From contig OW203763.1 of NCBI GenBank assembly GCA_934045905.1, forward strand, positions 21,131,108 to 21,195,107: a DNA stretch of 64,000 nucleotides. The letters run 5' to 3'. Below, piece after piece: positions 46,601-56,240 of this stretch. Both the position numbers and the translations under genes were made by a program. Each line of letters opens with the position of its first letter. Position 1 is the stretch's first letter. The notes under the pieces are model-generated. The model ran no database searches. It was not told the origin of the DNA and was given only the letters and a program-made list of their open reading frames with translations. The DNA comes from Leuctra nigra (taxonomy: Eukaryota; Arthropoda; Insecta; Plecoptera; Leuctridae).

Positions 46601-49600
46601 CTCTTGACCAACTCAATGTGCACACCTCCAGGGCCCGGGCCTCTCCCATTCTTGATGCCTTTCAAAGCGAACTTTATCTCCTGCTTTGAAATCCTCTCCA
46701 CTCTTTCATTTGTCTTCGTAGCCCTGAGCACCTCCTCTAACCCATCCCGATACTCATCTCTATCCTCATTAAGCATCTCACTATAATATATTTACCCACT
46801 GGTCCGCGCTAATCATCTGCACTCGCGCCGAATTTCGATGATCCTGTCTCAAATTCTTAATTATCTTCCATGCTTCTTTTTGTTTGGTTCCCAGCAAACA
46901 CCGATCTACTTCTTCACATTTCTTCTCCCAACTCTCACTTTTCTTCTTCTTAACCATCTTCTTCACCTCTCTACTCATTCGAGCATACATCTTTCTATCC
47001 TCGAGATCTCGTGTTGATAACCACTTTTTATACATTTCCTTTTTTTCTATCACTAATTCTTCAACTTCTTTGTTCCGCCAATCATTCCTTACTTCCTGTC
47101 TTACTTCTATGCCGAGAGCCTCATTTGCAGCTTCTAGGATAACCCTCTTCATCTTCTCATACAATTCCTCCGCCCTCGCTTCATGCCAATCACCTTGAAA
47201 CACATCGCTTATCTTCGCAGCGAGTCTCAATTTGTATAAAAATCTAATGGAGTCTTGACGTAGTAAGTCCAACTGGAAACGGTCTTGCTGAATTCCAGTA
47301 AGACTCCGATCCCGTTTCTCCTTCCTTTTAACATCATGATTCCTAGGTTTGATATTAACACAAGCTCGAACCAAGTAGTGGTCGGTACCGCATTCAGCAC
47401 CTCGGTACACTTTCACATCAGTGGTTTTTATGAATGAAGATTTCCTCTGTATAACATAGTCAATGATAGACTTCCGTCCTAAAGTGGGCTGCGTCCAGGT
47501 ATACTTATGAATTTCCTTGTCAGGAAAGAACCCATTGCATATTCGTAATGAAAATGCCTCACATAGCCCAATAAGACGCAACCCATTGTCATTAACATGC
47601 TCCTCACCAAATCTTCCCACCACGTCATCTCCTATTCTTCTACCAACTCTAGCATTGAGGTCTCCTGTCAAAATAATTTCATTCCTATGATTAATGTCAC
47701 TCAAAAGTTTCGTCAGCTTACGTTCAAACTCGTCCTTCAAGCTCATTGTTGCATCTTCTGTAGGTGCGTATACTGCTACAATTACAATGCTGTGTCCACG
47801 CAATTCTAACTCCATCTTCATGAGTCTCTCGTCTACCTCTTCCCAATTGCGGATGCAACTCCGTAGTTTCTTGTGCAGAGCAATGGACACTCCAGCCTTG
47901 GCACGTTTGCACTTTGTTACTCCACTATAGAAATGTATGTAATTGCCAATTTCCTCATTCCCTTGACCTTTCTTCTTCGTCTCTGTAAGCACCGTTATAT
48001 CCATCTCATATTTCTCCAACTGGTCAAAGACTTCCTTCTGTTTAGTACCTAACCCTTGCACATTCCATGTTCCAATATTCATGTTCCTTGTCCTTGCAAA
48101 AATTCATCGTCGATTGAATCCGTCCAATATCCGAGGCTCAGCGTCTGTGTCTTGAGTACTGTTAGTTTTTACAAGTACGGGATACTACCCCATAGCTAAA
48201 CCCCCAACCTGGAGGACCAGAATTTTCTGTCAGGGTTATTCCCTTAGTCAACTAGGTCCAGCTATTTCTGGGCGCCGGATATTCGCCCCCACCCTCTTCC
48301 GTTAGCTACATGACATACATCCATTGCATGCCATGCATTGCCCAGGGGTCACGCGACTCATGTCTTCGTGGACGTGGAAGTAGGATTTGTTGGCCTGTCA
48401 TGTAAATGACGACGAGCATTTCTCAGAGTTTTATTGCTATGCAGACGTTGACGATCCACATAGCCTCTGAGACTCACTGCCAACCATTTAACCCCTTGTA
48501 ATGTTTTTATGTTGTTGGAATACGATGTTTAGTATATAGTTTTATAGGACATACTGGAGAATGAAATCGTCATGTTAACCGGAAATCGGCATGACTTTTA
48601 TGCAATTTAGACAAGAAATAAAAGTTTAAAGGGGCTGGTAGAATTGAAATAGCTACGCTTCCGACTAGCGAATCAAATTCTTTATGACACCTCACTTTCA
48701 TGTCAAGTCACCGTAGAGTCTCTTGATGTCGAAAATGTACTTATTTATTTTTATGTTTATCAATTTGATACAATCTTCAATTGAGACATAAAAGCATGTT
48801 GAAGATGTTCTGCTGAAATACCAATTAAACATACCATTACTTCATATTATTCTTGCATCAGAACTGTACATTTGATTTTTTTCTATAAGAGATAGTCACT
48901 CCTTTTACTACAAACAAACAATTTATTCGTGACATTTCAATTCTCCTAAAACCATTCCGATTTAGCATTATTTTAAATGTTAATATATTGAGAATAAAAT
49001 TACTTGTTAATGACGAAATTAAATTCTTATTTGACCTAACTATTTGAAGTGAGTATATACCAGGTCAGACCAAAGATCATACCAAGAAGTTCCAAGACGT
49101 TCATTTCATTTGAATGAATTAGATGTTTGGTGATACGTGATACTAACGCATATTCTTCGTGTTCACTTCCAGAGGGGCCCATGTCTGACTGGTTGAAGGA
49201 CGTGGACGCTCGCGATACGTGACACTAACGCATATTCTTCGTGTTCGCTTACAGAGGGTCCCATGTCCGACTGGTTGAAGGACGATACGTGATACTAACG
49301 CATATTCTTCGTGTTCACTTCCAGAGGGGCCCATGTCTGACTGGTTGAAGGACGTGGACGCTCGCGATACGTGACACTAACGCATATTCTTCGTGTTCGC
49401 TTACAGAGGGGCCCATGTCTGACTGGTTGAAGGACGTGGACGCTCGCGATACGTGATACTAACGCATATTCTTCGTGTTCGCTTACAGAGGGCCCCATGT
49501 CTGACTGGTTGAAGGACGTGGACGCTCGCGTGCAGTTCGGCCTGAAGTTCGGTCAGAACCGCGGCTTCATCAAGTCCGGCGATCCGGTAATCTGTGTCAC

Positions 49601-50250
49601 CGGCTGGAAGCAAGGATCTGGATTTACCAACACCATGCGCGTTGTGTAAGTGTTACTGTCAGTTTGAGGTGCATGATGATCATTGAACTCGATTGCAGCT
49701 CTTTGTCAAATTGAGAAGAGACATTTTGATGAAAACAAATATCAATTGGGCAATGGAATCAAAGAGACCCATTGTAGTTTTTTGTCATGTAATTCGTAGC
49801 ATTTTTTGTGCCAAAGTGCTCGGCCATTGGAGCCTGATAAAGATTTTCCTGATAGAAATCATTTGATCAGTCTTATTGAAATTCATTTTCATAACCATTT
49901 CATTTTAATTTGTATTTATGTCTTGTATAATCACTGATATTGCACCAAACATAGCAAAACAATACTTTGAAGATTGAACTGAAGGATGATGAAGGATGAC
50001 AAGACTGAATCCTTGAGTCCAAGACTGAAGGATGACCTTTTGATTGTAACTTCGAATATAAATTAAATTATAATTCGAATTATAATTAGATATTAAATTA
50101 GATTTAAAATGTGTACAGAAAGAAAAGAAAATATCAAATTGTTTCGCCAACCATACAATTATTCTGAAATATTCCTTGCATGCAACAGAAAGTTGAAAAA
50201 CCTACATTATCTAATGATGTTTTTATTCTGCTTTCAGAATTGTCGACTGA
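31174..50250 (+). CDS. Pyk: Pyruvate kinase
   Basis: Exons: 31170-31203 or 32139-32172, then 32468-32603, 34939-35162, 36186-36372, 37947-38156, 38831-39012, 40607-40852, 41248-41470, 49489-49645 and 50238-50250. Phases agree throughout, giving 525 aa from the ATG at 32468 or 535 aa with either short exon (family about 530). The enzyme transfers phosphate from PEP to ADP to make pyruvate and ATP in the cytosol. Seen are [27 protein letters not shown], the B-domain, the family signature around [10 protein letters not shown] with catalytic Lys 264 and Mg-binding Glu 266 (525-aa numbering), [20 protein letters not shown] and GETAKGDYP. The C-domain keeps the fructose-bisphosphate loops TTSGRSA and [12 protein letters not shown], so allosteric activation is likely. 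The protein ends MRVVIVD. No frame break is seen. Several splice sites have been duplicated in tandem. Confidence 0.97.
32139..32172 (+). CDS. Pyk: Pyruvate kinase alternative first coding exon B
   Basis: A 34-nt exon has acceptor agttgtag and donor GAG|GTAACC. It encodes [10 protein letters not shown] from the ATG at 32143, ending in phase 0. It differs from exon A at three of ten residues (I4E, T5A, Y7N), while ends and length are conserved. This suggests the reading frame is maintained in both copies. Confidence 0.6.
33428..34400. mobile_element. Candidate non-autonomous DNA element with ~25-bp inverted ends
   Basis: ataaggtaaggggcacaaat at the left is mirrored, imperfectly, by tttgtacccctggccttat at the right, so the ends are inverted copies of about 25 bp. 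The ~970-bp interior has no coding frame, and a similar ggccttatta block recurs near 34024. No clear target duplication was found. It lies in pyruvate kinase intron 2. Confidence 0.4.
34401..34560. repeat. A-rich low-complexity sequence
   Basis: A run of aataaa/aaaat words in pyruvate kinase intron 2, just right of the candidate inverted-repeat element. No gene is seen. Confidence 0.7.
36371..36982 (+). repeat. Tandem array of 12 exon-4 donor sites
   Basis: The 5' splice site of pyruvate kinase exon 4 (ATTG|GTGAGTCCAGA, junction at 36372) is followed by 11 further ggtgagtccaga copies at about 36419, 36479, 36533, 36588, 36643, 36698, 36753, 36808, 36862, 36917 and 36971. Period is mostly 54-60 bp, and most units contain caatagcaattg just before the donor, mimicking the exon end. 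Extending the exon into the array meets a stop codon within 12 codons. Confidence 0.95.
39158..39490. mobile_element. hAT-type MITE with 8-bp target duplication
   Basis: Ends CAGGCGCGTAGGAAG and TTCCTACGCGACTG form terminal inverted repeats starting CAG, and catttgag flanks both sides (39150-39157 and 39491-39498), the 8-bp duplication expected for hAT. The 333-bp interior has long G/C runs and inverted gccctgcggg modules. It is non-coding. It lies in pyruvate kinase intron 6. Confidence 0.85.
40157..40312. mobile_element. MITE with TTA target duplication (Harbinger-like)
   Basis: Terminal inverted repeats ggcccggttgcaccatgtcc and its near-exact mirror enclose 156 bp, flanked by tta at 40154-40156 and 40313-40315. 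A three-base TTA duplication fits the PIF/Harbinger group. Non-coding. It lies in pyruvate kinase intron 6. Confidence 0.75.
41454..41480 (+). repeat. Exon-8 donor region, parental copy
   Basis: The end of pyruvate kinase exon 8 and its donor (tataccg|gtgagggttag, junction at 41470). Related copies occur downstream in intron 8 at 42739-42760 and 43023-43048, each keeping accggt(g/a)agg(g/t)ttag and a few exon-like bases (ctgcac...). Confidence 0.65.
41639..41913. mobile_element. hAT MITE nested in the larger hAT
   Basis: Related to the MITE at 39158-39490 but in the opposite orientation. It shares the start caggcgc.ta...aactact, a long G run (41668-41687), the gccccgcagggcg modules and aagtgattctgggg. 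Its right end is tccttcgtgcctg. Flanks gttcattc and cttcattc look like an 8-bp target duplication with one change. Confidence 0.65.
42244..42685 (-). mobile_element. SINE-like insertion nested in the hAT
   Basis: Direct repeats gggccgcaggttga (42230-42243 and 42686-42699) flank 442 bp. Read on the minus strand, the insert begins with TAGCGCGGTGGTGGG, similar to a pol III A-box, and ends in a (CAAT)n tail, as expected for a short retroposon. The open frames in its GC-rich middle have no recognisable domain. Confidence 0.65.
42739..42760 (+). repeat. Dispersed copy 2 of the exon-8 donor
   Basis: ctgcacaataccggtgaggt, starting 31 bp right of the hAT element, resembles the end of exon 8 with its donor. 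It is not preceded by a full exon copy. Confidence 0.5.
43023..43048 (+). repeat. Dispersed copy 3 of the exon-8 donor
   Basis: cgctgcactttaccggtaag followed by ggttagtgg resembles the exon-8 end and donor. It carries a GTAAGG instead of GTGAGG donor. No upstream exon copy is seen. Confidence 0.5.
43321..43345 (-). repeat. Terminal 8-bp-stem hairpin of the LINE
   Basis: gtggagcg-gt-cgctccac lies 3 bp from the target duplication at the 3' end of the LINE (minus strand). It may serve reverse-transcriptase recognition, as 3' hairpins do in some non-LTR elements; this is inference. Confidence 0.5.
43588..43656. repeat. (AAT)n and (AGT)n microsatellites
   Basis: About 14 aat triplets (43588-43629) are followed by about 8 agt triplets (to 43656), inside the LINE 3' region. 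Confidence 0.9.
43779..44640. repeat. Four ~268-bp repeats with YY1/ETS/CRE-like motifs
   Basis: Units begin with gccgccattttgaaaccgga or variants at 43779, 44050, 44315 and 44583 (spacing 271, 265, 268). The first three carry a second block, ccggaaatgacgtca, about 135-140 bp in. They also share aaacgattcggacgg-like segments. The words match YY1/Pho (GCCAT), ETS (CCGGAAGT) and CRE (TGACGTCA). Non-coding. They lie in the 3' region of the LINE. Confidence 0.85.
44810..45208. repeat. Inverted repeat, ~153-bp arms
   Basis: Arms 44810-44962 and 45055-45208 are reverse complements apart from a one-base difference in a poly(A)/poly(T) run, around a 92-bp AT-rich loop. They begin cccataaaaaacactccgtg and end near ttggcgcatc. 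Transcription either way would give a long double-stranded hairpin. Confidence 0.92.
45240..46776 (-). pseudogene. LINE reverse transcriptase, frameshifted
   Basis: Three blocks in different frames cover the RT: the N-terminal fingers part (46576-46776), the main domain (45395-46576) and a C-terminal part (45240-45425). The main block shows [37 protein letters not shown] and the catalytic LLFADDQ. The last block has [15 protein letters not shown] and DRERWR, typical of the C-terminus in RTE-like elements. Single-base shifts near 46605 and 45410 break the frame, so this copy should be inactive. Confidence 0.85.
46781..48082 (-). CDS. LINE apurinic-type endonuclease region
   Basis: A 433-aa frame begins [19 protein letters not shown] and has the exonuclease-endonuclease-phosphatase fold motifs: NVQGL, LTETKK (catalytic Glu), [29 protein letters not shown] and the terminal GTDHYLVR (catalytic Asp-His). 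The basic, lysine-rich tail leads into the RT region; a one-base shift near 46785 separates them. Host genomes often annotate such frames as craniofacial development protein 2-like, but this is a retrotransposon part. Confidence 0.85.
   Translation of the reverse strand: MNIGTWNVQGLGTKQKEVFDQLEKYEMDITVLTETKKKGQGNEEIGNYIHFYSGVTKCKRAKAGVSIALHKKLRSCIRNWEEVDERLMKMELELRGHSIVIVAVYAPTEDATMSLKDEFERKLTKLLSDINHRNEIILTGDLNARVGRRIGDDVVGRFGEEHVNDNGLRLIGLCEAFSLRICNGFFPDKEIHKYTWTQPTLGRKSIIDYVIQRKSSFIKTTDVKVYRGAECGTDHYLVRACVNIKPRNHDVKRKEKRDRSLTGIQQDRFQLDLLRQDSIRFLYKLRLAAKISDVFQGDWHEARAEELYEKMKRVILEAANEALGIEVRQEVRNDWRNKEVEELVIEKKEMYKKWLSTRDLEDRKMYARMSREVKKMVKKKKSESWEKKCEEVDRCLLGTKQKEAWKIIKNLRQDHRNSARVQMISADQWVNIL
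49145..49530 (+). repeat. Five tandem copies of the exon-9 acceptor and exon start
   Basis: Each unit (about 75-100 bp) contains atactaacgcatattcttcg, a tract ending ttccag or ttacag, and agggg(c)cccatgtc(t/c)gactgg onward. Acceptor AGs end at about 49172, 49254, 49323, 49406 and 49488. Only the last continues into the full exon 9 (49489-49645). In the others the exon part ends after DVDAR or KD and the next unit adds a stop (GATACGTGA-type). The units also duplicate a branch-point-like actaac. Confidence 0.95.
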
Positions 50251-51250
50251 AGAATCGATTTCGAAGACCTGTCTATCAAAAGCCAACATCGTTCAGTGTA
50301 TTAGCAAGAGTAGCAACTACTAATGTTACATGAGTACATGTACAGCGTCACTCGTTAATGTAGTAAATAGATCAGATGCAAACTCAAGAATATTTAACCA
50401 ATCTCTGACATTTAATGTGGATGACGTAAAATATTTACATGATGTTGTAATTAAGAAACGAAGATTGCGCAGTGCGCTAATAATTCAAAAATAATATAGG
50501 TAGATCAGTATCTCAAATGTACTAGGATAAAATGATAAATTGATATTTTTGATTGTTATGAAAAATGTAATTATTTATTTTAGAGTAAATGTAATTACCA
50601 AATAATAGAGTTGAACTGTGAGAATTCAAATAACTCTTTGCTATTTGGTTCAGTTATTATTGTTTTACATTTTATTTCTAGTCAAAATCTTGTTGATGGC
50701 GTGACCTAACATTTTTGTTCAAATTCGATTAAATCGGTCAAGAAATGTCCAAGCTGAATGTAATTATAATAATAATGCATTTTGCCTCCTGATATGTATT
50801 AAATAATATATCACTACCTACGTCATCCTTTTCTTATCCCAAATAACCGTTGTCTATGCAGGCTTCAAAGGATTAAATGACACTGTAAATGTCTTGCCTA
50901 TAATTGTATAACGTATCGCCAATGATACCTGTACCTCATATTCTTCGTTTTTTCTTTAAATATTATGATACTTCTTATCTTTAGACATTACTTTTCGAAC
51001 TTGTTACGTGTATAACCCGTCTGTGGTAAAACTCACATAATTTCGTAAAAATAGTCTTCAGTACATTTCGCCGTCGAGTCAAAACTTGAGCTTTGATCAA
51101 CAATTTCGTATTTCTGATGTATTTCATACAATCGTCGTGTTCATGCTCAGTCAAATCTTTTAATTTCGGCTCTGAGGTCGAAATAAACATTTAAAGATAT
51201 ACCACATTACTTAAAAATGTTAAATTTAATTCAATTCACGTTTAAATAAA
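50251..51250 (+). promoter_or_regulatory. Pyruvate kinase 3' UTR and candidate poly(A) signals
   Basis: After the TGA (50248-50250) the sequence is AT-rich with no coding frame. The first canonical AATAAA hexamers I find are 51182-51187 and 51245-51250, giving a 3' UTR near 0.95-1.0 kb. Earlier variants such as ATTAAA near 50799 are possible. Confidence 0.35.
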
Positions 51251-51810
51251 ACGAAATTATCGGTATTTATGAAAAGCAGTACCTTCAGTGGATAACGTCA
51301 GATTTCGGCCCCCCGCAGGATACTCTAGGGCCTCCCTACTTTTTTAATTGCCTAGTCCGTAACCATCTTTAAAAATATATATGCATCAGTTTGTGATTAT
51401 TTTTAAATAGGTACATGACAATTTTTCGATTATTGGAAATCCAGTTGTGTGCTAGACATTTGTGTAGTACTCGTATAGGTAGAGTGTCGAATATTACAGC
51501 CTAGGGTTCCGATTTGATTCTAATGGAGGAGCTCCCAACAACACACGGGTCCGGAAATTGAATTTACTGTAGAATTTACTGTATTTTAACGCGATTTAAA
51601 CACACATTTTTGTCATTATGATAATCTAAATTATTGAAATTACTACTATTACAGACAACTATTTTCATTGCAATCTCGATATTTTTCTTTTATGGTATTC
51701 ATTTGATCCAAATTTTCGCCCCCCTCCCCCTGTAGGACTGGTCCCACCGCGATTGCGGGGGCGTCAACGTCGAAGTTACCTGCAAGTGAGAATCTTTTAA
51801 ATATTTAAGG

Positions 51811-52336
51811 TGTAACGAAATGTCGACCTAAGCTACAGCTATGAGACAGCAGACTTGTGTCCCGAATATTTAGCAAGGACCAGACACAAATGGGGATTGC
51901 ATGATATTAGAGTACGACTACCGAGCTAGACAGATTTTTCCCTCTCTCCTACAGTAGGAAACTTTCCTCCAACAGATAATTGTTATTGAAAGTTTTCATA
52001 TCACGATTTGATTTCTTGGAGAAGTAGAAGTTATAAGTCTACCAGAAGTGTTCCGACAGAACTCAATGAAGTTGAATAGATTGACAGGCATACATTTGAC
52101 ATCACTATTTGAGTAGGAACGATGCTTTGGTAGGGATGTAGATTTTACATCACATTTTTTTGACTTCGTATCGAAACTAAATCCATATCTAGATACAATA
52201 TTAGTACATACATTTTATTTTTTTATAATGTTTTAATAAATTTCATATTCAGTATATTCATTTTATGGCGTGTGTGTTTTATTTAATAAAGTAAACAACA
52301 TTTAGTTAAAATTACAAATGGTGTCAGAAGTTGGAT
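51811..52336 (+). mobile_element. Candidate LTR with primer-binding-site-like sequence
   Basis: A ~505-bp segment starts TGTAACG and ends TTACA (52316), contains AATAAA near its end and is followed after two bases by tggtgtcagaagttgga, which resembles a retrovirus-like retrotransposon primer-binding site. A second similar word, tggtggcagaagtaggat, occurs at 52460. No second LTR and no gag-pol frame were found, so at best this is a remnant. Confidence 0.3.
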
Positions 52337-54579
52337 AAGAAGAATTTATATTATTTCATCAAGTGTAGCAGATTATATTTTTAAGGTTCTATACAGCAAA
52401 TACAAAATCATGTCTAAAGATTATTTTGAGGCTATATTACAAAATGAAATTATACAAATGGTGGCAGAAGTAGGATTTTTAAGAAATTGTAACTTCTTTA
52501 ATCACCAAATAGGTACATAAAATCGTAAAAGAAAAAAATTATTTGTATTAAAAAATTGTGGTATTACATAAAGTTTGCATTACAATTAAGAATATGATGA
52601 GTTTAAAAGTGGTAGCATAAGACGGATGAATAAAAATTGTTATAATTTAAGTACCACTTATGGAAAAAATTGAACAAAATGAAACAAAATGGAACAAAAT
52701 GGAAATCTTGTTGAAAATATATTTTTATGAATAAAATAAAATAAAAACATTATTAATACAGATCAGAATCCCGTGTGTTACACGTGACTCAATTTCTACT
52801 TTTTAATACTAAAAAAATAAAGAAGTGCAAAATTTGCTACAGATTTGAAACTTTGAACATTCAGAATGAATGGAACGAACATTAAAACAGATACTTGTTT
52901 TCGTCATGAGTAATATATTTTGCCACCAGGGCAGGGCTGATAAGAGTTAACATTTGTAAACCGTTCAACAGTGAGAGAGGTGCATCTTTAAAATATAAAA
53001 ACCAATAATACCAGCTAATTGTACGCAATATAAAATAATTCTTTATTTAGAATTTACTATTTTCTCTTTCTTTTTAGTAGATACTAACAATACTTACATG
53101 ACAAATATAACCCTTTTGCTCAGAGACAAAAATCTCAATCCCTACTTGCTTAATAAATCGTAAAATTTTAAGAGCTACCAAGTCATAAAAAACGAGATAA
53201 TGATAATTTCGAGATAATGAAAGGAAGCTGTATTGTTACATCATGTATCAGGTCTATAACACAGCCATACCTTCTGGCTTTATGGAATAATTTAGGTTGT
53301 TCTTATTTAGAATATGATCAAAGAGCTTACAAGTAATTTCACGACACAAACTCAATTTGTCAAAAAAAAAACATTACTTAGGTCGTTCTTAAAATTCATG
53401 TTTCAAATGAAATAACAACACAGCTTAAATTACTTTGCTTAAAATACTCAAATCTCATTTACCAACAGAAGGTTGTAGAGAATTGCTTCACAGTGCCTAA
53501 AATAGTTACTTTTATGACTTGAATACATTGAGGTCATCTTTATTGACATCTTTCCAATCCCCTAGTTATGGTTACATATCAAAAATAATTGTTATAATTT
53601 AATCAATATTTACGAATATTTACTACAAATGGTGGCATACATGGGATAGAAAGAACGTATGTATTTTTTTATCATCCCAGTGTAGATTATTCCAGGTAGT
53701 GCATTAATTACTTCTTTTACACTCATTGTTCAGTGTAGAAGTGTGCCATGCGTGCTATTCTATAAAATTCACTTTTCTTTCATTAAAAATTCCATTAGCT
53801 TCACAAGTTGATATTTCTTTTGTATGGCTTCCGCCGACATCAATATATTTCTGATATGAAATCTAATGAAGCCTTATCAATACAAGCTCTTTATGATTGC
53901 ATAACACATTATTTTGGGCCAATAGGAAGCGTTCTAAAAATATAGTTTTATAAAAAATAGAAAATAGACTGTGACTTTTGTCAATTCAAACATCATGATC
54001 AGTAAGATTCAGGTAGATGACAATCAAAATATGTTTACCCATATTTGTTTTTCTAAATTATATTTTATACCTTGATACCGTTTTCACATGTTTTTCTATG
54101 CTTCCCCCTCTCTTTACTCGGAATAAGGGTGGCTCAAAATAAAGTATTTGAGAGGTCACACCGACAGAACAAGAAATAAATTGTATTGAGCTAAACTTTC
54201 ACACATTATAGAACACATATGAAAATTAATTTAATATGTGCCATTTTCAGAAATATTTGAGTCGTAAAAAAAAAGTTAGAGATATTTAAATGAAGACGTT
54301 GAAAAACAGTTTATATACTAGTGTTCAAATAGCACAAGTTTGAGTTAAAATAAGAATCGGAAGCTTAGTTAATAAAGAATAATATGTTTCGCACATAAGT
54401 TGCAAGTCATAAGTTGTCATAAAAGATGGCACCATTTAGTAAAGTATCTTATTGATATGTGGTTACCAGAAAATAAATTGAGAGAATAGAATTGTGTCGG
54501 AATTTCCAACGAAGAATTGATGGGCTGATAGGTGACAGGATAATGGTTGACATAGGTTGAGAATATCTGATTAAGGGAA

Positions 54580-55300
54580 GGTCTGATTTCGGCACACCCT
54601 ACTCCTGCCCTACGCTACCAATATTTTCCCAATATATACCCAATATTTGTCCCTTACCGCAGAAGATTAATTAAGTGAGCGAAGCGAGCGTAACCACGGT
54701 ACTCTCATGGCACTTTCTTTGGGTGTTTTTTTTGCCTGCACTGCCCAGGTCATACCGCACAACCAATAGATCTGAAATTTTGCTCACATACCTAAGCGGT
54801 CTCTGGGACCGTTTTTAAACGGGATCCAGTGATTGGTTCAAATTTAAAAAGAAAACTTTCGTTTGGTTGGTCCGATCAATTTGAAATTTTGCAAAGTCAT
54901 TGCAACCAACACTGTCTCCAATCTTACAAAGTTTCAGCCAAATCCTCCCATTGGTTAAAATATAAAACAATCTATCTTGTGATTTTTAAAATTTCAACTA
55001 GAACCGTTTAATCGATTTAAAACTTTGCATGATCATTGGGGGGACCAAAATTTTAGGTATTTTTGCAAATTTTTAGACTAATCTGTCGTTATCTTCAAAA
55101 GTTATTGTTATTTTAAGGACATTTTGTTCTATAATCTTGAAATATTTGCAAATTTATGCAAATAATTTTAATTATTATATCAGTGCTATCTTGATGCTTC
55201 AGATCCAAGGCCTGTAGAGCAGAGACTTGCACACGCATATCAACTCCCATACATTACAAAGGCTCGCTTATCAATGCGGTACACAGAGCGTTTTCCTAGT
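54580..55300. repeat. Probable repeat block with gagcgaagcgagcg
   Basis: A less AT-rich block contains aagtgagcgaagcgagcgta and two stretches resembling ccaatagatctgaaattttg. Such wording is common in dispersed arthropod repeats. No termini were identified. Confidence 0.3.
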
Positions 55301-56117
55301 AAATAAATAATAAGTATTGTGGGCGTTAGGGGATTTCTATGGTAAAATCATACTATCGATAATCTGCGTACAATTAATTCTTTGAAATTGAATAATGCGT
55401 TTAAGAGACATGTGTCTATTATAATCAAATCATGAACAGAAGTATGATTGATCCACAGTAAACATTATACACATTTTAAGCTCAGCGAGATCATAATTAA
55501 GCAATTAGTGTTCCTACCCTCTATAATACACACAAACAGAAACGTGATACCCAAATGTGTACACATATGACGAGTTTTAACCTTGGGTAAATTTATAGCC
55601 CATTGAGGCAAATAATTAGTAGTCATTATAGTCTCAATATCGACAACATGCTCACGAGCTCAAATGTAGTATACACAGATTTAGTGAAGTTTTGTAGTTT
55701 AAAAAGATCAAATAATATTTTTAAAAATAATAAGGCTTTATAGTCTTGCTAACTACCCATACACTCGACAATAAGCGTTTATCAAAATTACCTTTATTCA
55801 ATATTTAAAGTACTTGCAACTTTAACTGTGACTTTTTACCCTACTTCCACAAATTATTTGAATGTATTACATCCTTCGTTTCCCTTTATAATACAATTAA
55901 GAACTTCAAAATAAATTCTAATATATGTACCTTTCTTGCCAATCTAAATAGAAATGAGATAACCAATTACCAACTATTATGTAACATGTACTTAAGTGAC
56001 ACGAATGGCTTTATTTCTATGTAACGAATATAATACGTTATTAATCCTCATGATAATTTGTCACTGTTGTATTTCACATGATGAGGTAATGGAATGATAA
56101 TAAAAATGGAACACTTA

Positions 56118-56240
56118 GGCTCAGTTTTTCAATACTCTTCTAAATTTTAAACAGTTGATTAGAACTGTATTGCCATGGCAACAACCAATGCAATTTCTGA
56201 ACGACCGTTTGAACTGCCGAATGCTCTCCCTTGAGAACAT
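56118..56240. repeat. Dispersed repeat, MITE-like, copy 2
   Basis: It begins ctcagtttttcaatactctt, like the copy at 8490. Its inner block tgccatggcaacaaccaatg is the reverse complement of the corresponding block there, as expected if the family has a partly palindromic centre. The right end is uncertain. Confidence 0.4.

Larger units (their letters stand above)
43320..48495 (-). mobile_element. LINE retrotransposon (EN-RT type) with 15-bp target duplication
   Basis: ttgtaatgtttttat occurs at 43305-43319 and at 48496-48510 and brackets about 5.2 kb whose minus strand encodes an endonuclease/reverse transcriptase. On the minus strand the order is: 5' region 48495-48083; EN and RT frames 48082-45240; then a long non-coding 3' region 45239-43320. 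The 3' region holds the inverted repeat 44810-45208, four ~268-bp repeats, two trinucleotide runs and, at its end, the hairpin gtggagcgaccgctccac. The RTE group is my best placement. The 3' region could instead include a nested element. The copy is frameshifted and lies antisense in pyruvate kinase intron 8. Confidence 0.75.

Noticed and set aside
46781..48082. Host gene similar to craniofacial development protein 2
   Set aside because: The frame is the endonuclease domain of a LINE, lies next to its RT and inside a target-duplicated insertion.
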